Source: Candidatus Saccharicenans sp. (GTDB taxonomy: Bacteria; Acidobacteriota; Aminicenantia; Aminicenantales; Saccharicenantaceae). Taken from it: DNA of 64,000 bases. The stretch is from assembly GCA_030017715.1 (NCBI GenBank), contig JASEIU010000007.1:1-64000 (forward strand). The letters are read 5' to 3'. The notes beneath the pieces were generated by a model. That model saw nothing but the letters and a program-made list of their open reading frames with translations. It ran no database searches and had not been told where the DNA came from. Each line of letters opens with the position of its first letter. Position 1 is the stretch's first letter. Shown here piece after piece: positions 49,534-58,928 of the stretch. A program made the position numbers and the translations under genes.

Positions 49534-52500
49534 TCAGTCCACCCTCAAAGTTACCATCTCATAGGGCAGCATCCGGAAAGATCCGGTTACCGGGGCCAGA
49601 GGTTCGCCTTTCAGGTTGGAGAAGTGGACTTTTCTTCCCATAAAAAGAAGGCCCTTGAGGTTGACCGCTTCCGGCTGTCCGCCGCTGTTGTAAAGCCTTA
49701 CGATAAGAGCCGGTCTGGCAGCCTCCCGGCCGGGCGCGGCCTTCAACCGACTGACCACCACTCTTTCCGGCTCGATGCCCAGAATCGGCTGCAGCGGCAC
49801 CCGGCTCTCATCAACGGGCATGACTACCGGCGGCTGGCTGACCCGCAGGGCGCGAGTCTTTAGCCGGGACTGATCCAGTCCGGGTTCAAGGAATAGCGAA
49901 TATCGTAGTCCAATCTCGCCCTCCTGGTCGGCTTTGTAATTGGTATGCCAGTAATTGTTGAGGGCATAGGAAATAATAGTCGAAGAGGGCTGGATTTCCC
50001 TTTTCCAGGCCCGGGGAAAGCCCCCGACGCTTCTTTCATCGGTCAGGTCGCCCATTTCTACCAGCGGCACATCCGGACTGACCCAGGTCAGGCTGAAATC
50101 CGGGAGACTTAGGCCGACTGCTTTCTGAACAGAAAAGAAGTCCAGACAGGCCCCCGGGATCTCCTCGCAGAAGGGGTTGACCGTGCCCCAGCCGAGGTCG
50201 AGGCGAACTCCAGCCGGCGGCAGTCGGAACGGAAAGGCGAAATGAACGCTTTCCTTTCCCCTGACTTTTATTTTATCCAGGCGGTTCAGGAAATCTATCC
50301 GGCCGTCGATTCCGTTTATTCTGATGATGGTCTGGAGACGTCGACACCCCGGGGCTTCAAGCTCCATCTCCAGCGAAGCCACCAGCGGCCCGGCCTCCAG
50401 GACCCTTCCCTGAAGAATTCTGGCCGGACGGGCTTTTTCCGGGTCGGTTCCGGGGACGTAAATATAGGCGTTGAGTCCAGAAAATTTTCCGTCGTCAACC
50501 AGCTCCAGGTTTCCGGCCGGTTTGTAGACCAGGCTGCCGATGGCTCCTGTTTCCGGGTTGACCTCCAGGCGGAGGATATCATTTTCGAGGAAATTCTTTC
50601 CAGCCCGGGCCCGGCCGCCCTGCCAGCTGCCGCCGGCCTTAAGGTAGAGGCGGAGGGCGGATAAAGGCTGAAGCCGGTCTATTTCCACCGCCAGGGAACC
50701 GTCGGCCAGCCTCTGGGAAGGCAGAGCCCGGCTGTTTTCGTCCAGCACCAGGTCCAGTCCGGCTGACAGGTCGGCCGGGATGAAAACTATTTCCGACCTG
50801 GTTAGCGAAGTGGTGTTGATAATGTCGAGCACTCTTTTTCCGGACGGTGGCTGGTCCTGGCGACGGTTCATCATGGCCCGCAGCTCTCTGTCCAGCGAAT
50901 CGGCCAGCCTGACCCCGTTTTCCAGGATGGCCTTCTTGTATTCCCATTGCCGGATGGCGTTTTCTCCGTCCGGATTGGAAACGCTGTCGTGAGCTCCCCA
51001 GGTATGCTCGTGAAAAAGAACCACCTGCCGCCAGGCCTGATAAAACTCGGCCGTTTTTTTCAGGAATTCCTCCGGCGCCAGGAGAGAATACAGAGTTTCG
51101 AGTTGCAGCAGCTTTTCGCTCAGATTCCGGTTCAGGGCGGTTTCCCGGGCGGTTGAAGCGGCACCGTCTTCCCAGTAAGGAGAAAAGTCGCCGCGGACGG
51201 CCGGGATTTCCGGTCCATGCCTTTTTTCCATTTCCAGGAAAAGCCGGTCGGCGGTGGCGATTACAAGGCGCGGAGTCAGGAATTCTTTATTCCAGGCGGC
51301 CACTTCCCGGCTGAGGTCAGGGTCCGGAGGACCGTTGTCTCCGCCCACTGTATACCGGACCTGGACCAGCGAGTATGGATAGTTCCTGCTTTCCAGTTCA
51401 GCCAGGTATTCAAGAATTTCTCTTTTCTTTTCGACCCGAAAGTTGCCCAGGTTCAGGCCGTGAAACCAGGAATAGCCACGGCCGGCCATCCAGAAAAGGA
51501 TTTTTTCCTGGCCGGAGGGGGAGACCCAGTAAAACGGTCGGTCGGCCCAGGTCTTGAGAGCCCAGCCCACCCGGTCGCCGCCGTCGGGCAGCACCGGCAT
51601 GTAATTCGGCCCGCTCGACAGATAACGAACCCCGGCCAGGGCCAGGGCCGGCACCAATGACCAGCTATAGCTGGGAATGTCGGTGATCATGGCTGAGGTG
51701 ACCGGGGGAAAGCCCATGGCTTCAAGTTGCCTGGCAAAAGCCGTAACCTCGAGCAACTCTTCCGGATGCTCGAGCCCGGTCAGCTGGTTGGCCAGTGTGG
51801 CCTGGAGTCCAATCCAGCCGTTTCTGACTGCCCGGAGAAATCTCTCCCTTTTAGGCTCGTCCGCGGAACTTAAATAGGATTCCACCGGCCACAGTTGTTC
51901 CACGTTCCATTTGAACCTGGCTTCCGGCGGCAGGTTTTGCGATTTCTCGGCCAGCTCGATGGCGGTTTCGATGTTCTGCCATTGCTTCTTTTCTACTTCT
52001 TCCTGGTAATCTGAATAGCCGATGTCCAGGTGAGAGTGGGGGAGAAGCCATAATTCCATCGGCCGGACCGGTTTCTGTTCGGCGCCCGCCCTGAATAACT
52101 GTTCTCTTCCCCTGAGAACTACAACCTCAATCCGTGTCGGGCTACGGACCGGTTCAGTTTCCAGGAAAAGCTGGTTATAGCCGGTAATAAGCGTCCGCGA
52201 GACCGAAAAATTCCGACCCATTTTTATCTGCACTGAAAGCGGCGGCCCGGAGTGACTTATTTCCAGAAGCAGAGGCTGGCGCGGCGGGCTGGTGTTGAGG
52301 ATGGCCGGCAGAGCCTTCAGTCGGGCCCAGGAAGAGAGCGGCTGTTCAAAAACCATTACCCAGTCGGAACTTCCTCCCTTCTCGGCTGTCAGCTCCAGCC
52401 GCAGCGGTTCTTTCGGTTTCAGGAAGCGACCAGGGACGGTCAGGAAAAAATAGCCGAAAAGCTCGTCGAACTGGTCCACCATGGCTGTCTGGAAAGAAAG

Positions 52501-52902
52501 GCGCAGCCCTTCGGGGCCTGAAACTTCCCATTTCTTTCTGGCGGAGCTATCGGCAGTGGTAAACTCCAGGAAGCCGGCTTCGTTTACCTTCAGGTAAAAA
52601 CGGTGACTGCCCTTGCCGGTGGCCAGCCCGCCCATAAAGACAAAGACAGCTTCCGGGGCGCTGAAATCTTCAGGAATAGCCTGAGTTTCCCAGACGGCTT
52701 TCATCAAACCGTCGCTGGCTCTGACCAGCAGGGCCGGGAGTTGACCGGGATAGGGAGAATGGTAATAAAGTTTCTGGCTCTCTATTGTCTTCTGATAGCC
52801 CTTTAGCCAGGGGGCTTGAGAACTCTGAGCCGGCAGCCCGCCCGGGGCCAAGCAGAAGAGAACCAGAATTACCGCACCCGAAAGATTCAGCTTTCTTTTC
52901 AT
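49534..52902 (-). CDS. GH38-like alpha-mannosidase-fold glycosidase, exported
   Basis: About 1122 aa. The frame begins at 52932, but GGGAG lies 9-12 nt before ATG 52902, which begins the signal peptide (LSGAVILVLFCLAPGGLPAQ). After a 270-residue beta region comes a GH38-type catalytic domain: MELWLLPHSHLDIGYSD (zinc His and Asp), FKWNVEQLWPVESYL, SAMITDIPSYSW (Asp in the nucleophile place) and VVLFHEHTWGAHDSVSNPD (zinc His and Asp). A long C-terminal beta-sandwich region follows, as in GH38. The domain order is usual but the N-terminal region is longer than standard. It likely removes alpha-mannose or another alpha-linked sugar from glycans. It lies 48 bp before the GH2 gene on the same strand. 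Confidence 0.82.
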   Translation of the reverse strand: MKRKLNLSGAVILVLFCLAPGGLPAQSSQAPWLKGYQKTIESQKLYYHSPYPGQLPALLVRASDGLMKAVWETQAIPEDFSAPEAVFVFMGGLATGKGSHRFYLKVNEAGFLEFTTADSSARKKWEVSGPEGLRLSFQTAMVDQFDELFGYFFLTVPGRFLKPKEPLRLELTAEKGGSSDWVMVFEQPLSSWARLKALPAILNTSPPRQPLLLEISHSGPPLSVQIKMGRNFSVSRTLITGYNQLFLETEPVRSPTRIEVVVLRGREQLFRAGAEQKPVRPMELWLLPHSHLDIGYSDYQEEVEKKQWQNIETAIELAEKSQNLPPEARFKWNVEQLWPVESYLSSADEPKRERFLRAVRNGWIGLQATLANQLTGLEHPEELLEVTAFARQLEAMGFPPVTSAMITDIPSYSWSLVPALALAGVRYLSSGPNYMPVLPDGGDRVGWALKTWADRPFYWVSPSGQEKILFWMAGRGYSWFHGLNLGNFRVEKKREILEYLAELESRNYPYSLVQVRYTVGGDNGPPDPDLSREVAAWNKEFLTPRLVIATADRLFLEMEKRHGPEIPAVRGDFSPYWEDGAASTARETALNRNLSEKLLQLETLYSLLAPEEFLKKTAEFYQAWRQVVLFHEHTWGAHDSVSNPDGENAIRQWEYKKAILENGVRLADSLDRELRAMMNRRQDQPPSGKRVLDIINTTSLTRSEIVFIPADLSAGLDLVLDENSRALPSQRLADGSLAVEIDRLQPLSALRLYLKAGGSWQGGRARAGKNFLENDILRLEVNPETGAIGSLVYKPAGNLELVDDGKFSGLNAYIYVPGTDPEKARPARILQGRVLEAGPLVASLEMELEAPGCRRLQTIIRINGIDGRIDFLNRLDKIKVRGKESVHFAFPFRLPPAGVRLDLGWGTVNPFCEEIPGACLDFFSVQKAVGLSLPDFSLTWVSPDVPLVEMGDLTDERSVGGFPRAWKREIQPSSTIISYALNNYWHTNYKADQEGEIGLRYSLFLEPGLDQSRLKTRALRVSQPPVVMPVDESRVPLQPILGIEPERVVVSRLKAAPGREAARPALIVRLYNSGGQPEAVNLKGLLFMGRKVHFSNLKGEPLAPVTGSFRMLPYEMVTLRVD

Positions 52903-52987
52903 CGCCGGCGATTTCTCCCTGTGAGTTGACATTTAATGTTTTCTATTTCTATGATTATGGCCTGAATCCCTCCAGCAGTCCGGTTCT

Positions 52988-54355
52988 TCAGGGCAGCTTC
53001 CTGATTATGACTTTGATTTCTTTCTTGAAATTTTCTATCAGCCGCCGGCTGCGGAGTGGCGACCTGGATTCGGCCAGCAGCCTGATAATGGGCTCGGTAT
53101 TGGACGGTCTGATGTGGACCCAGGAGTCAGACCAGCTGATTTTAAGACCGTCCAGAGTGGAAATGTTTTCCGACTGGTAACGGTGCCTCAGTTCGACCAC
53201 CGCCCGGAAAGCCAGTTCGGCCGGGCAGTCCATTTTATCCTTCAGCAGATGATATTTTTTGAATTCGGCGGCTGCGGTCGACAGTTTTTCGCGTCTCGAG
53301 GCCAGCATTTCCAGCACCAGACCGGTGGCGGCGAGCGAGTCCCGGCAGGGATGGATTTCGGGCCAGATGACGCCGCCGTTGCCTTCGCCGCCGATGACCG
53401 CGCCCCGTTCCAGCATGGCCTCGACCACGTTGATTTCCCCGATCCTGGTTCTTATGACCGGGACCCGGTGCCTGGCGGCCAGGTCGTCAATGGCCATCGA
53501 TGCCGACAGGTTTACGGCCACCGGGCCTCGTTTTTGTCCGAGCAGGTAAGACACGGCCAGGGCCAGCGTCAGGTCTTCGCCCAGCGGTCGGCCTCTTTCG
53601 TCGACCAGAGCCAGGCGGTCGGCGTCGGCATCCTGGGCCAGACCGAGGTCGGCTCCGAATTCTCTCACCCGACAGCAAAGTTCTTTCAGATTTTCCGGCA
53701 CCGGCTCGGACTGATGAGCAAAATCACCGCCGAGGTCGGTGTTGATGAACATGGCCTCGCAGCCCAGTTCCCGGAGAAGCTGGGGCAGCAGCGTGGCTCC
53801 GGCGCCGTTGGCGCAGTCGGCCACCACCCGGAGCCGGCGGTTGCGAATGGTCCTGACCTTAAGGCGCGACAGGATTTTATTCAGGTGGTGCTGGCCGGCG
53901 TTTTTCTCCTGGCCGGGAGTCTTGATTCTCTCGGCGGCTACGAAGGTGAATTCTCCCTGGTGGAATATGTCCAGAAATTCTTCCACCCGGGAACGGCTGA
54001 GATAAAGACCCTCCGGCCCGATGAATTTGAGCCCGTTCCATTCCGGCGGGTTATGACTGGCCGTGACCACCACCGCTCCCCGGGCCTGTTTCTCCCGGGT
54101 CAAGAACAGAATGGTGGGAATCGGCAGTATCCCCACTTCAACCGGCTGGCAGCCAGTGGCCAGCAAGCCGCTGATGACCGCCTTTTTCAGCATGTTCCCG
54201 GAAGGCCTGGTGTCCTGTCCGACCAGCACCTGGCCCGGGCCGAGGTAGGTGCCGAAAGCCGAAGCAAACCTGGCAGCGATCTGAGGAGTCAGGCTTTCGC
54301 CGACCACTCCCCTGACTCCGGAGACGCTGACCTTGAGAGGTAATCGTTTTTTCAT
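52988..54355 (-). CDS. Phosphohexomutase (phosphoglucosamine/phosphomannomutase type), active form
   Basis: A 455-aa cytoplasmic alpha-D-phosphohexomutase. All four active-site elements are present: catalytic Ser100 in VVVTASHNPPEWNGLKF, metal-binding Asp242, 244 and 246 in AQDADADRLALVDE, the sugar loop GGEGNGGVIWPEIH and the phosphate loop IRPSNTEPIIRLLAES. The family moves phosphate between C1 and C6 of glucosamine, mannose or glucose; the exact sugar is not fixed by motifs, though GlcN fits the context. A paralogue lacking the catalytic Ser lies 3 bp upstream in the same operon (54359-55708). Downstream on the same strand are the GH38-like and GH2 genes. Confidence 0.88.
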   Translation of the reverse strand: MKKRLPLKVSVSGVRGVVGESLTPQIAARFASAFGTYLGPGQVLVGQDTRPSGNMLKKAVISGLLATGCQPVEVGILPIPTILFLTREKQARGAVVVTASHNPPEWNGLKFIGPEGLYLSRSRVEEFLDIFHQGEFTFVAAERIKTPGQEKNAGQHHLNKILSRLKVRTIRNRRLRVVADCANGAGATLLPQLLRELGCEAMFINTDLGGDFAHQSEPVPENLKELCCRVREFGADLGLAQDADADRLALVDERGRPLGEDLTLALAVSYLLGQKRGPVAVNLSASMAIDDLAARHRVPVIRTRIGEINVVEAMLERGAVIGGEGNGGVIWPEIHPCRDSLAATGLVLEMLASRREKLSTAAAEFKKYHLLKDKMDCPAELAFRAVVELRHRYQSENISTLDGLKISWSDSWVHIRPSNTEPIIRLLAESRSPLRSRRLIENFKKEIKVIIRKLP

Positions 54356-54358
54356 TTT

Positions 54359-55708
54359 TTATCCGAGCAACCGATTAAGAAAGGACATTACCCTGTCCAC
54401 CTCGAGCTGGGCCCTGGAGGCGGTGGGACTTTCGGCTATGACCCTTATTAGCGGTTCGGTGCTGGAAGCCCTGACATGGACCCAGGCGTCTTTCAGGGTA
54501 AAATGCAGTCCGTCCAGCGAATTCATTTCAGCTTTTGGATAGAGCTTTCTGGTCTCAGCCACCAGGGAGTGCAGACGGTGAGGCGGACAGATTAATTTAT
54601 CCTTGACGATGTGATAACGGGGAAGAGCCCTGATCAGCTCTGAAAGCTTTTTTTGTTCTACGGCCATGGCTTCCAGGAGCAGACCCATAACAGCGAAGCC
54701 GTCAAAGGCCGGCTGGAAGCCGCGGAAGGCCAGGCCTCCGCTGCCTTCCCCGGCCAGGCTCCCGTCCTCCTGGAGCAGAGCCTGGACGAGCGCCGATTGG
54801 CCGACCCGCGTTCTGATGACCGGAACCCGGAATTTTGCGGCCACCGCCTCAATCATTCTGGAGGTGGACAGACTGGTGATGACCGCTCCCGGCTGCAGCC
54901 GCAAATAATAATCAGCTGCCGCCGGCAGGGTGTATTCTTCAGATAGAGTCTCTCCGGTCTCGGTCACCAGCGAAACCCGGCTGACGTCGCTGTTCAGCAG
55001 GAAACCCAGGTGGGCTCCGGTGGCTCTGACCAGAGAGGCCACCTCGCCAGCGTTCCTGGGCCTCGGTTCCGGGTCGTGGGGGAAGTAGCCGCTGGGCTCG
55101 TTGTTGACGGCTATCAGCTCGCAACCCAGGGAGCTAAAAAATTTGTTGACCAGCCTGGCTCCGGCCCCGTTGCAGGGGTCAACCACCACCTTGAACCTGG
55201 CCCGGCTGATTTCAGCCGTTCGCAGCTTCTGCCCCAGCCAGGCAAAATAGACCTCTTCCGGATTGACCTCATTGATGACGGCCGGAGATTTTTTTAGCTT
55301 CTGGTGGTCAAATCGTCCCAGGTGGTATATGTCAAGCAATTCCGAACCCTGGAATTCGTTGAGATAGGTGCCCTGGCCGTTGATAAAATTAAGAGCGTTC
55401 CATTCGGCCGGGTTATGTCCGGCGGTGATGGCCAGGGCCCCGACCGCCCTCCGCTGCCTGACCAGGAACTGGATGACGGGGGTGGGGCAGATTCCGAGGT
55501 TAATGACTTCATGGCCGGTGGAGAGAAGAGCTGAAACTGCGGCTTCCAGAACCATCAGACCTGATTTGCGACTGTCGCGGCCGACCAGTACCGGTCCCGG
55601 CGGAAGCATGGTTCCGAAGGCTGAAGCAAAATCTATGACCAGCTCCGGAGTGATGGTCTGCCCGACCAGGCCGCGGACGCCGGAAATGTTGAGCTTAAGC
55701 AGTTTCAT
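54359..55708 (-). CDS. Phosphohexomutase paralogue without catalytic serine (predicted pseudoenzyme)
   Basis: A 449-aa cytoplasmic protein colinear with its downstream neighbour over the full length. The catalytic Ser is replaced: ALAITAGHNPAEWNALNF has Gly97 (codon GGA) where Ser is required. The DxDxD metal loop is FLLNSDVSRVSLV, so two of three Asp are lost (Asn239, Ser243). The sugar loop (GEGSGGLAFRG) and phosphate loop (VRASSTEPLIRVIAES) remain, so sugar-phosphate binding may persist. The frame is intact with good codon use, which argues for a selected non-catalytic role such as a regulatory subunit or sensor. The 3-bp gap to the active gene suggests coupled translation and perhaps a heterodimer (inference). 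Confidence 0.85.
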   Translation of the reverse strand: MKLLKLNISGVRGLVGQTITPELVIDFASAFGTMLPPGPVLVGRDSRKSGLMVLEAAVSALLSTGHEVINLGICPTPVIQFLVRQRRAVGALAITAGHNPAEWNALNFINGQGTYLNEFQGSELLDIYHLGRFDHQKLKKSPAVINEVNPEEVYFAWLGQKLRTAEISRARFKVVVDPCNGAGARLVNKFFSSLGCELIAVNNEPSGYFPHDPEPRPRNAGEVASLVRATGAHLGFLLNSDVSRVSLVTETGETLSEEYTLPAAADYYLRLQPGAVITSLSTSRMIEAVAAKFRVPVIRTRVGQSALVQALLQEDGSLAGEGSGGLAFRGFQPAFDGFAVMGLLLEAMAVEQKKLSELIRALPRYHIVKDKLICPPHRLHSLVAETRKLYPKAEMNSLDGLHFTLKDAWVHVRASSTEPLIRVIAESPTASRAQLEVDRVMSFLNRLLG

Positions 55709-56177
55709 GGCTGAATGTAATCAATTTACCATCAGTGACCTTTTTTATCAATTAAGCAAATCGGTGAGGGCGGTCGGAAAAGTTGCCTTCAGTAGCCCTG
55801 GCCGGTATTTATTTTTCACCCGGCGCCGGCTCAAATATTTTATCGACGGCGGCCGTCGGGCTTGATATTTATTTCCTGGAGGTCAACAACAGAAAATAAA
55901 TGAAGTCGTAAGACCTCTTTCTTTCAAAAGATTTTAGAATCGGCCCGGCCTGGTCTCCTTTTCGGGGATCAGGCTATTATCCTCTGCTCCATAAAAGCTC
56001 TTCCCGGAAAAAGGATACTATCTCAACCTGCTCCCTCCGTCCTCATCTCTTTCTGTTTCTGTCAGGCCTTGAAGCCGGAAAGGCCGACCTGGTTATTTCA
56101 CCTGAAGTATGTCTTCACTCCTTTTTCTTAAATTAAGGCCCGGAGTGGCCGGGGGAACCCTGCGCCGTCCGCCCCCT
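55709..56177. other. Intergenic region upstream of the phosphomutase operon
   Basis: No gene is supported in these 469 bp. It lies between the start of the phosphomutase operon and the end of the M20 gene, both on the minus strand. Small GC palindromes occur, for example CGACGGCGGCCGTCG near 55843-55857, with no clear terminator or promoter. Confidence 0.35.
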
Positions 56178-57518
56178 TTATTTCTTGAAATCTTTAACCC
56201 TCCGGCCGGCCGGCTGGCTGGCATAATCCATCAGCAGGCAGGACATCAGCCTGATGCCCAGACCGATCGCCTGTTCATCGGCAATGAAAGTGGGGGAGTG
56301 GACTGAAGTCTTTTCCAGGTGGGGCGGAACGACGCCCAGACCCAGCATCACTGCCGGAATTTCCCGGGCAAAATAGCTGAAATCCTCTCCGCCCATTTCC
56401 GGCCGGTCTTCTATCAGCCGGTCCTTCCCCCCGAGCACACGTTCGACCGACGGCAATATGGCTTTCAGGAGCTCGGGGTGGTTGTAGAGAGACGGTGTGC
56501 CGAATTGGTAATTGAGGTCATAGGATGCTCCATGAGACTGGCAGATGCCGGCGATGGTCCTGGTTATTTTTTCTTTGAGCCGCGCTCTCTGTTCATCTCC
56601 GTAGCTTCTGATGGTAGCCCGAAGCTCAGCTTTATCCGGGATGATGTTGGTGGCCGTGCCGGCGTGAAAGTAACCGACAGTAATCACTGTATGGTCATGG
56701 ACATTTATTTCCCGGCTGATCATAGCCTGGAGAGCCAGCACGACCTGGCTTCCGACCAAAATCGGGTCAACACACTGGTCGGGGGCGGCCCCGTGGCAGC
56801 CTTCAGAATGAATCGTCAGGAAGAAGGTGTCGCAGTTGGCACCGGAATAACCGGGAACGTAATGCACATAGCCAGCCTTGAGAGTGTCGTCAACGTGAAA
56901 GGCAAAGATGGCTTCCGGGCGGTAATTCCTGAAAACGCCGTCCCGGAGCATTTTGTCGGCTCCATCGCCCCATTCTTCGGCCGGCTGGGCCACAAACAGA
57001 ATGGTTCCCGGCACCTGGTTTTTAATCTGGCTCAGGACGGCAGCCACCCCCAGCAGCAGAGAAGTATGGATGTCGTGTCCGCAGGCGTGCATCAGGCCGG
57101 TCTCTTTGCCGTTAACCATGATTTTTTCCCGGGAAGCAAACGGCAGGTCTGTTTCTTCGGTTATGGCCAGAGCATCCATGTCGCCCCGCATGGCCAGAAC
57201 CGGTCCGGGGAGACCGCCTTTGAGAACTCCAAGAACTCCGGTCCCGCCGATTCCGGTCCGGACCTCAAGGCCCAGTTTCTGAAAATAGTCAGCCACGATG
57301 CCGGCTGTCCGGTATTCCTGGAAGGCCAGCTCGGGATGGGCATGGATATCCCGCCTGATGGCGACAATTTCCGGTTCAATCCGGGCAGTCAGGTCTTTAA
57401 TTTTTTGATAGTAAGAGGGAAGCTGTTTCTGGCTGCCGGACAGAAGCGGGTTCAGGGTTATAAGAATCGAAAAGACCGCCAGGAAAGAAACAGCGGCTGT
57501 TCTGACTGGAAATTTCAT
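56178..57518 (-). CDS. M20-family amidohydrolase, exported
   Basis: A 446-aa exported zinc amidohydrolase. The frame opens at TTG 57533, but AAGGAG lies just inside it and is spaced for ATG 57518, which begins a signal peptide (VRTAAVSFLAVFSILITL). Metal and catalytic motifs are MHACGHDIHTSLLLG (His ligands), AQPAEEWGDGADKML (Glu pair), FAFHVDDT and PEMGGEDFSYFA. The dimerisation domain is present (about 225-345). Relatives hydrolyse N-acyl amino acids, hippurate-like amides or indole conjugates; most are cytoplasmic, so export is notable. It diverges from the GMP synthase gene with about 335 bp between starts. Confidence 0.87.
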   Translation of the reverse strand: MKFPVRTAAVSFLAVFSILITLNPLLSGSQKQLPSYYQKIKDLTARIEPEIVAIRRDIHAHPELAFQEYRTAGIVADYFQKLGLEVRTGIGGTGVLGVLKGGLPGPVLAMRGDMDALAITEETDLPFASREKIMVNGKETGLMHACGHDIHTSLLLGVAAVLSQIKNQVPGTILFVAQPAEEWGDGADKMLRDGVFRNYRPEAIFAFHVDDTLKAGYVHYVPGYSGANCDTFFLTIHSEGCHGAAPDQCVDPILVGSQVVLALQAMISREINVHDHTVITVGYFHAGTATNIIPDKAELRATIRSYGDEQRARLKEKITRTIAGICQSHGASYDLNYQFGTPSLYNHPELLKAILPSVERVLGGKDRLIEDRPEMGGEDFSYFAREIPAVMLGLGVVPPHLEKTSVHSPTFIADEQAIGLGIRLMSCLLMDYASQPAGRRVKDFKK

Positions 57519-57636
57519 AATAATCTCCTTCAAACCATGGAATTTTAAGTAATGATTTTACTCTGAGGCGGGCTAAGAAATACAGAAAAAATTTTTCAAT
57601 TTTTTGCGTCAGGCGTCGACTAAATGAGTAGGAAAT

Positions 57637-57724
57637 CCTCCCGAGGAGGGCAGGGGAGAAGGACTCTCGGGGGGCGTCCTTCTCCGGTCAATCTTACGCC
57701 TTGGATGGAGGCCCTCCTCTTTTT
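57637..57724 (+). promoter_or_regulatory. Attenuator-like structured element upstream of GMP synthase gene
   Basis: GAGGAGGGC (57643-57651) pairs perfectly with GCCCTCCTC (57711-57719), followed by TTTTT (57720-57724): a plus-strand terminator with a long internal loop. Inside it GGAGAAGGAC (57655-57664) pairs perfectly with GTCCTTCTCC (57676-57685). The left terminator arm can instead pair with CCTCC (57637-57641), so two exclusive folds exist. A TATAAT at 57736-57741 leaves open a promoter downstream of it. Confidence 0.45.
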
Positions 57725-57854
57725 AAATCTCTACTTATAATATCCAACTTTTTTTCTCAAAAATCAACTGAAAAATTCAGAGAAATTAACTTTTGGTAGA
57801 CTTGATTCGGCCGGTTATTGTATCATCTTTATACCCTTTTAAGCGGAGGAAGCA

Positions 57855-58787
57855 ATGGACGTAAGAAGGTTCATCGAGCGCCAGATGGAGGAAATAAAGG
57901 AAACCGTCGGCAAGGATAAAGCCATTTCGGCCCTGTCGGGCGGAGTGGACAGTTCGGTGGCCACCCTGCTGGCCCATCGAGCCCTGGGGGGGCAGCTCAG
58001 GACCATATTCATTGACCACGGCCTGATGAGGGAAAAAGAGCCGGAGGAGGTCAAGGCGGTCTTTGCCCGTCTGGGCATAGACCTGGAGATCGTCGATGCC
58101 CGGAATGAATTCTTTGAAGCCCTGAAGGGGAAGATTGACCCGGAAGAAAAAAGGAAAGCTTTTCGAAACACCTTTTACAAGGTATTCGGCCGGCAGGTTC
58201 TCAAGAGCAAGGCCAGGTACCTGATACAGGGGACTATCGCCGCCGACATCATTGAAACCCGGGGCGGAGTAAAAACCCAGCATAACATCCTGGAGCAGAT
58301 CGGCATTGACCCGGAAAAGGGATTCGGTTTCAAGATAATCGAACCGCTGAAGGAGCTGTTCAAACATGAAGTGCGGGAAGTGGGCAAAGCCCTTGGATTG
58401 CCGGAAATAATTTTCAAAAGGATGCCCTTTCCTGGACCGGCTTTAGCCACCCGAATAATCGGCGAGGTAACTCCGGAAAGGGTGGATCTGGTGCGAAAAG
58501 CCACCAGGATCGTAGAAGAAGAATTGGCCCCGCTGCAGCCTTTCCAGGCATTCGCCGTGCTGATGAACGACATGGGCACCGGTATTGAGGAAGGGAAGAG
58601 AAAATTCGGGCACATCATAATCGTCAGGTCAGTGGAAAGCCAGGATGCTATGACTGCCCAGCCGACTCCGGTTCCCTGGGATGTGCTGACCAGGCTGGCC
58701 AGCAGGATAACCAGAGAGATTCCTTCGGTGGTCAGGGTGGCTTATGAGATTACTCCCAAGCCGCCGGCCACCATTGAATACATTTAA
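57855..58787 (+). CDS. guaAB: GMP synthase, PP-ATPase subunit without amidotransferase domain
   Basis: A 310-aa cytoplasmic protein that adenylates XMP for conversion to GMP. It starts with an ATP-pyrophosphatase loop (KAISALSGGVDSSVATLLA) and continues with TIFIDHGLMREKEPEEV, YLIQGTIAADIIETRGG, the signature RMPFPGPALATRIIGEV and the C-terminal dimerisation domain ending ITPKPPATIEYI. Typical bacterial GuaA is about 510-525 aa with an N-terminal glutamine amidotransferase. Here that part is absent, as in archaeal two-subunit enzymes, so a separate GuaAA subunit must exist elsewhere or ammonia is used directly. GGAGGAAG precedes ATG 57855. The structured element at 57637-57724 may regulate it. 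Confidence 0.9.
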   Translation: MDVRRFIERQMEEIKETVGKDKAISALSGGVDSSVATLLAHRALGGQLRTIFIDHGLMREKEPEEVKAVFARLGIDLEIVDARNEFFEALKGKIDPEEKRKAFRNTFYKVFGRQVLKSKARYLIQGTIAADIIETRGGVKTQHNILEQIGIDPEKGFGFKIIEPLKELFKHEVREVGKALGLPEIIFKRMPFPGPALATRIIGEVTPERVDLVRKATRIVEEELAPLQPFQAFAVLMNDMGTGIEEGKRKFGHIIIVRSVESQDAMTAQPTPVPWDVLTRLASRITREIPSVVRVAYEITPKPPATIEYI

Positions 58788-58795
58788 GGACAGCC

Positions 58796-58831
58796 GGCAG
58801 TTCGGCCGGGCCTGAGCCGGGCGGAACTGCC
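58796..58831 (+). terminator. Hairpin after the GMP synthase gene
   Basis: GGCAGTTC (58796-58803) pairs perfectly with GAACTGCC (58824-58831) directly after the stop codon. The 20-base loop is GC-rich. No T-run follows, so it may be a factor-dependent end or RNA stabiliser. Confidence 0.3.
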
Positions 58832-58928
58832 TGGTCAGGGTCAGCCATGAGAATCATATTAACTGCCGCGCTGGCCCAAATTGACGGCGGCGGTTGAAAC
58901 AGCTTAATTTTGGACCGGAAGCTCTTTT

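Noticed and set aside
53114..54343. Plus-strand frame of about 409 codons
   Set aside because: It is the mirror of the active phosphohexomutase gene in GC-rich DNA; all motifs are on the minus strand.
56319..57548. Plus-strand frame of about 409 codons
   Set aside because: It is antisense to the M20 amidohydrolase, whose metal motifs and signal peptide are clear on the minus strand.
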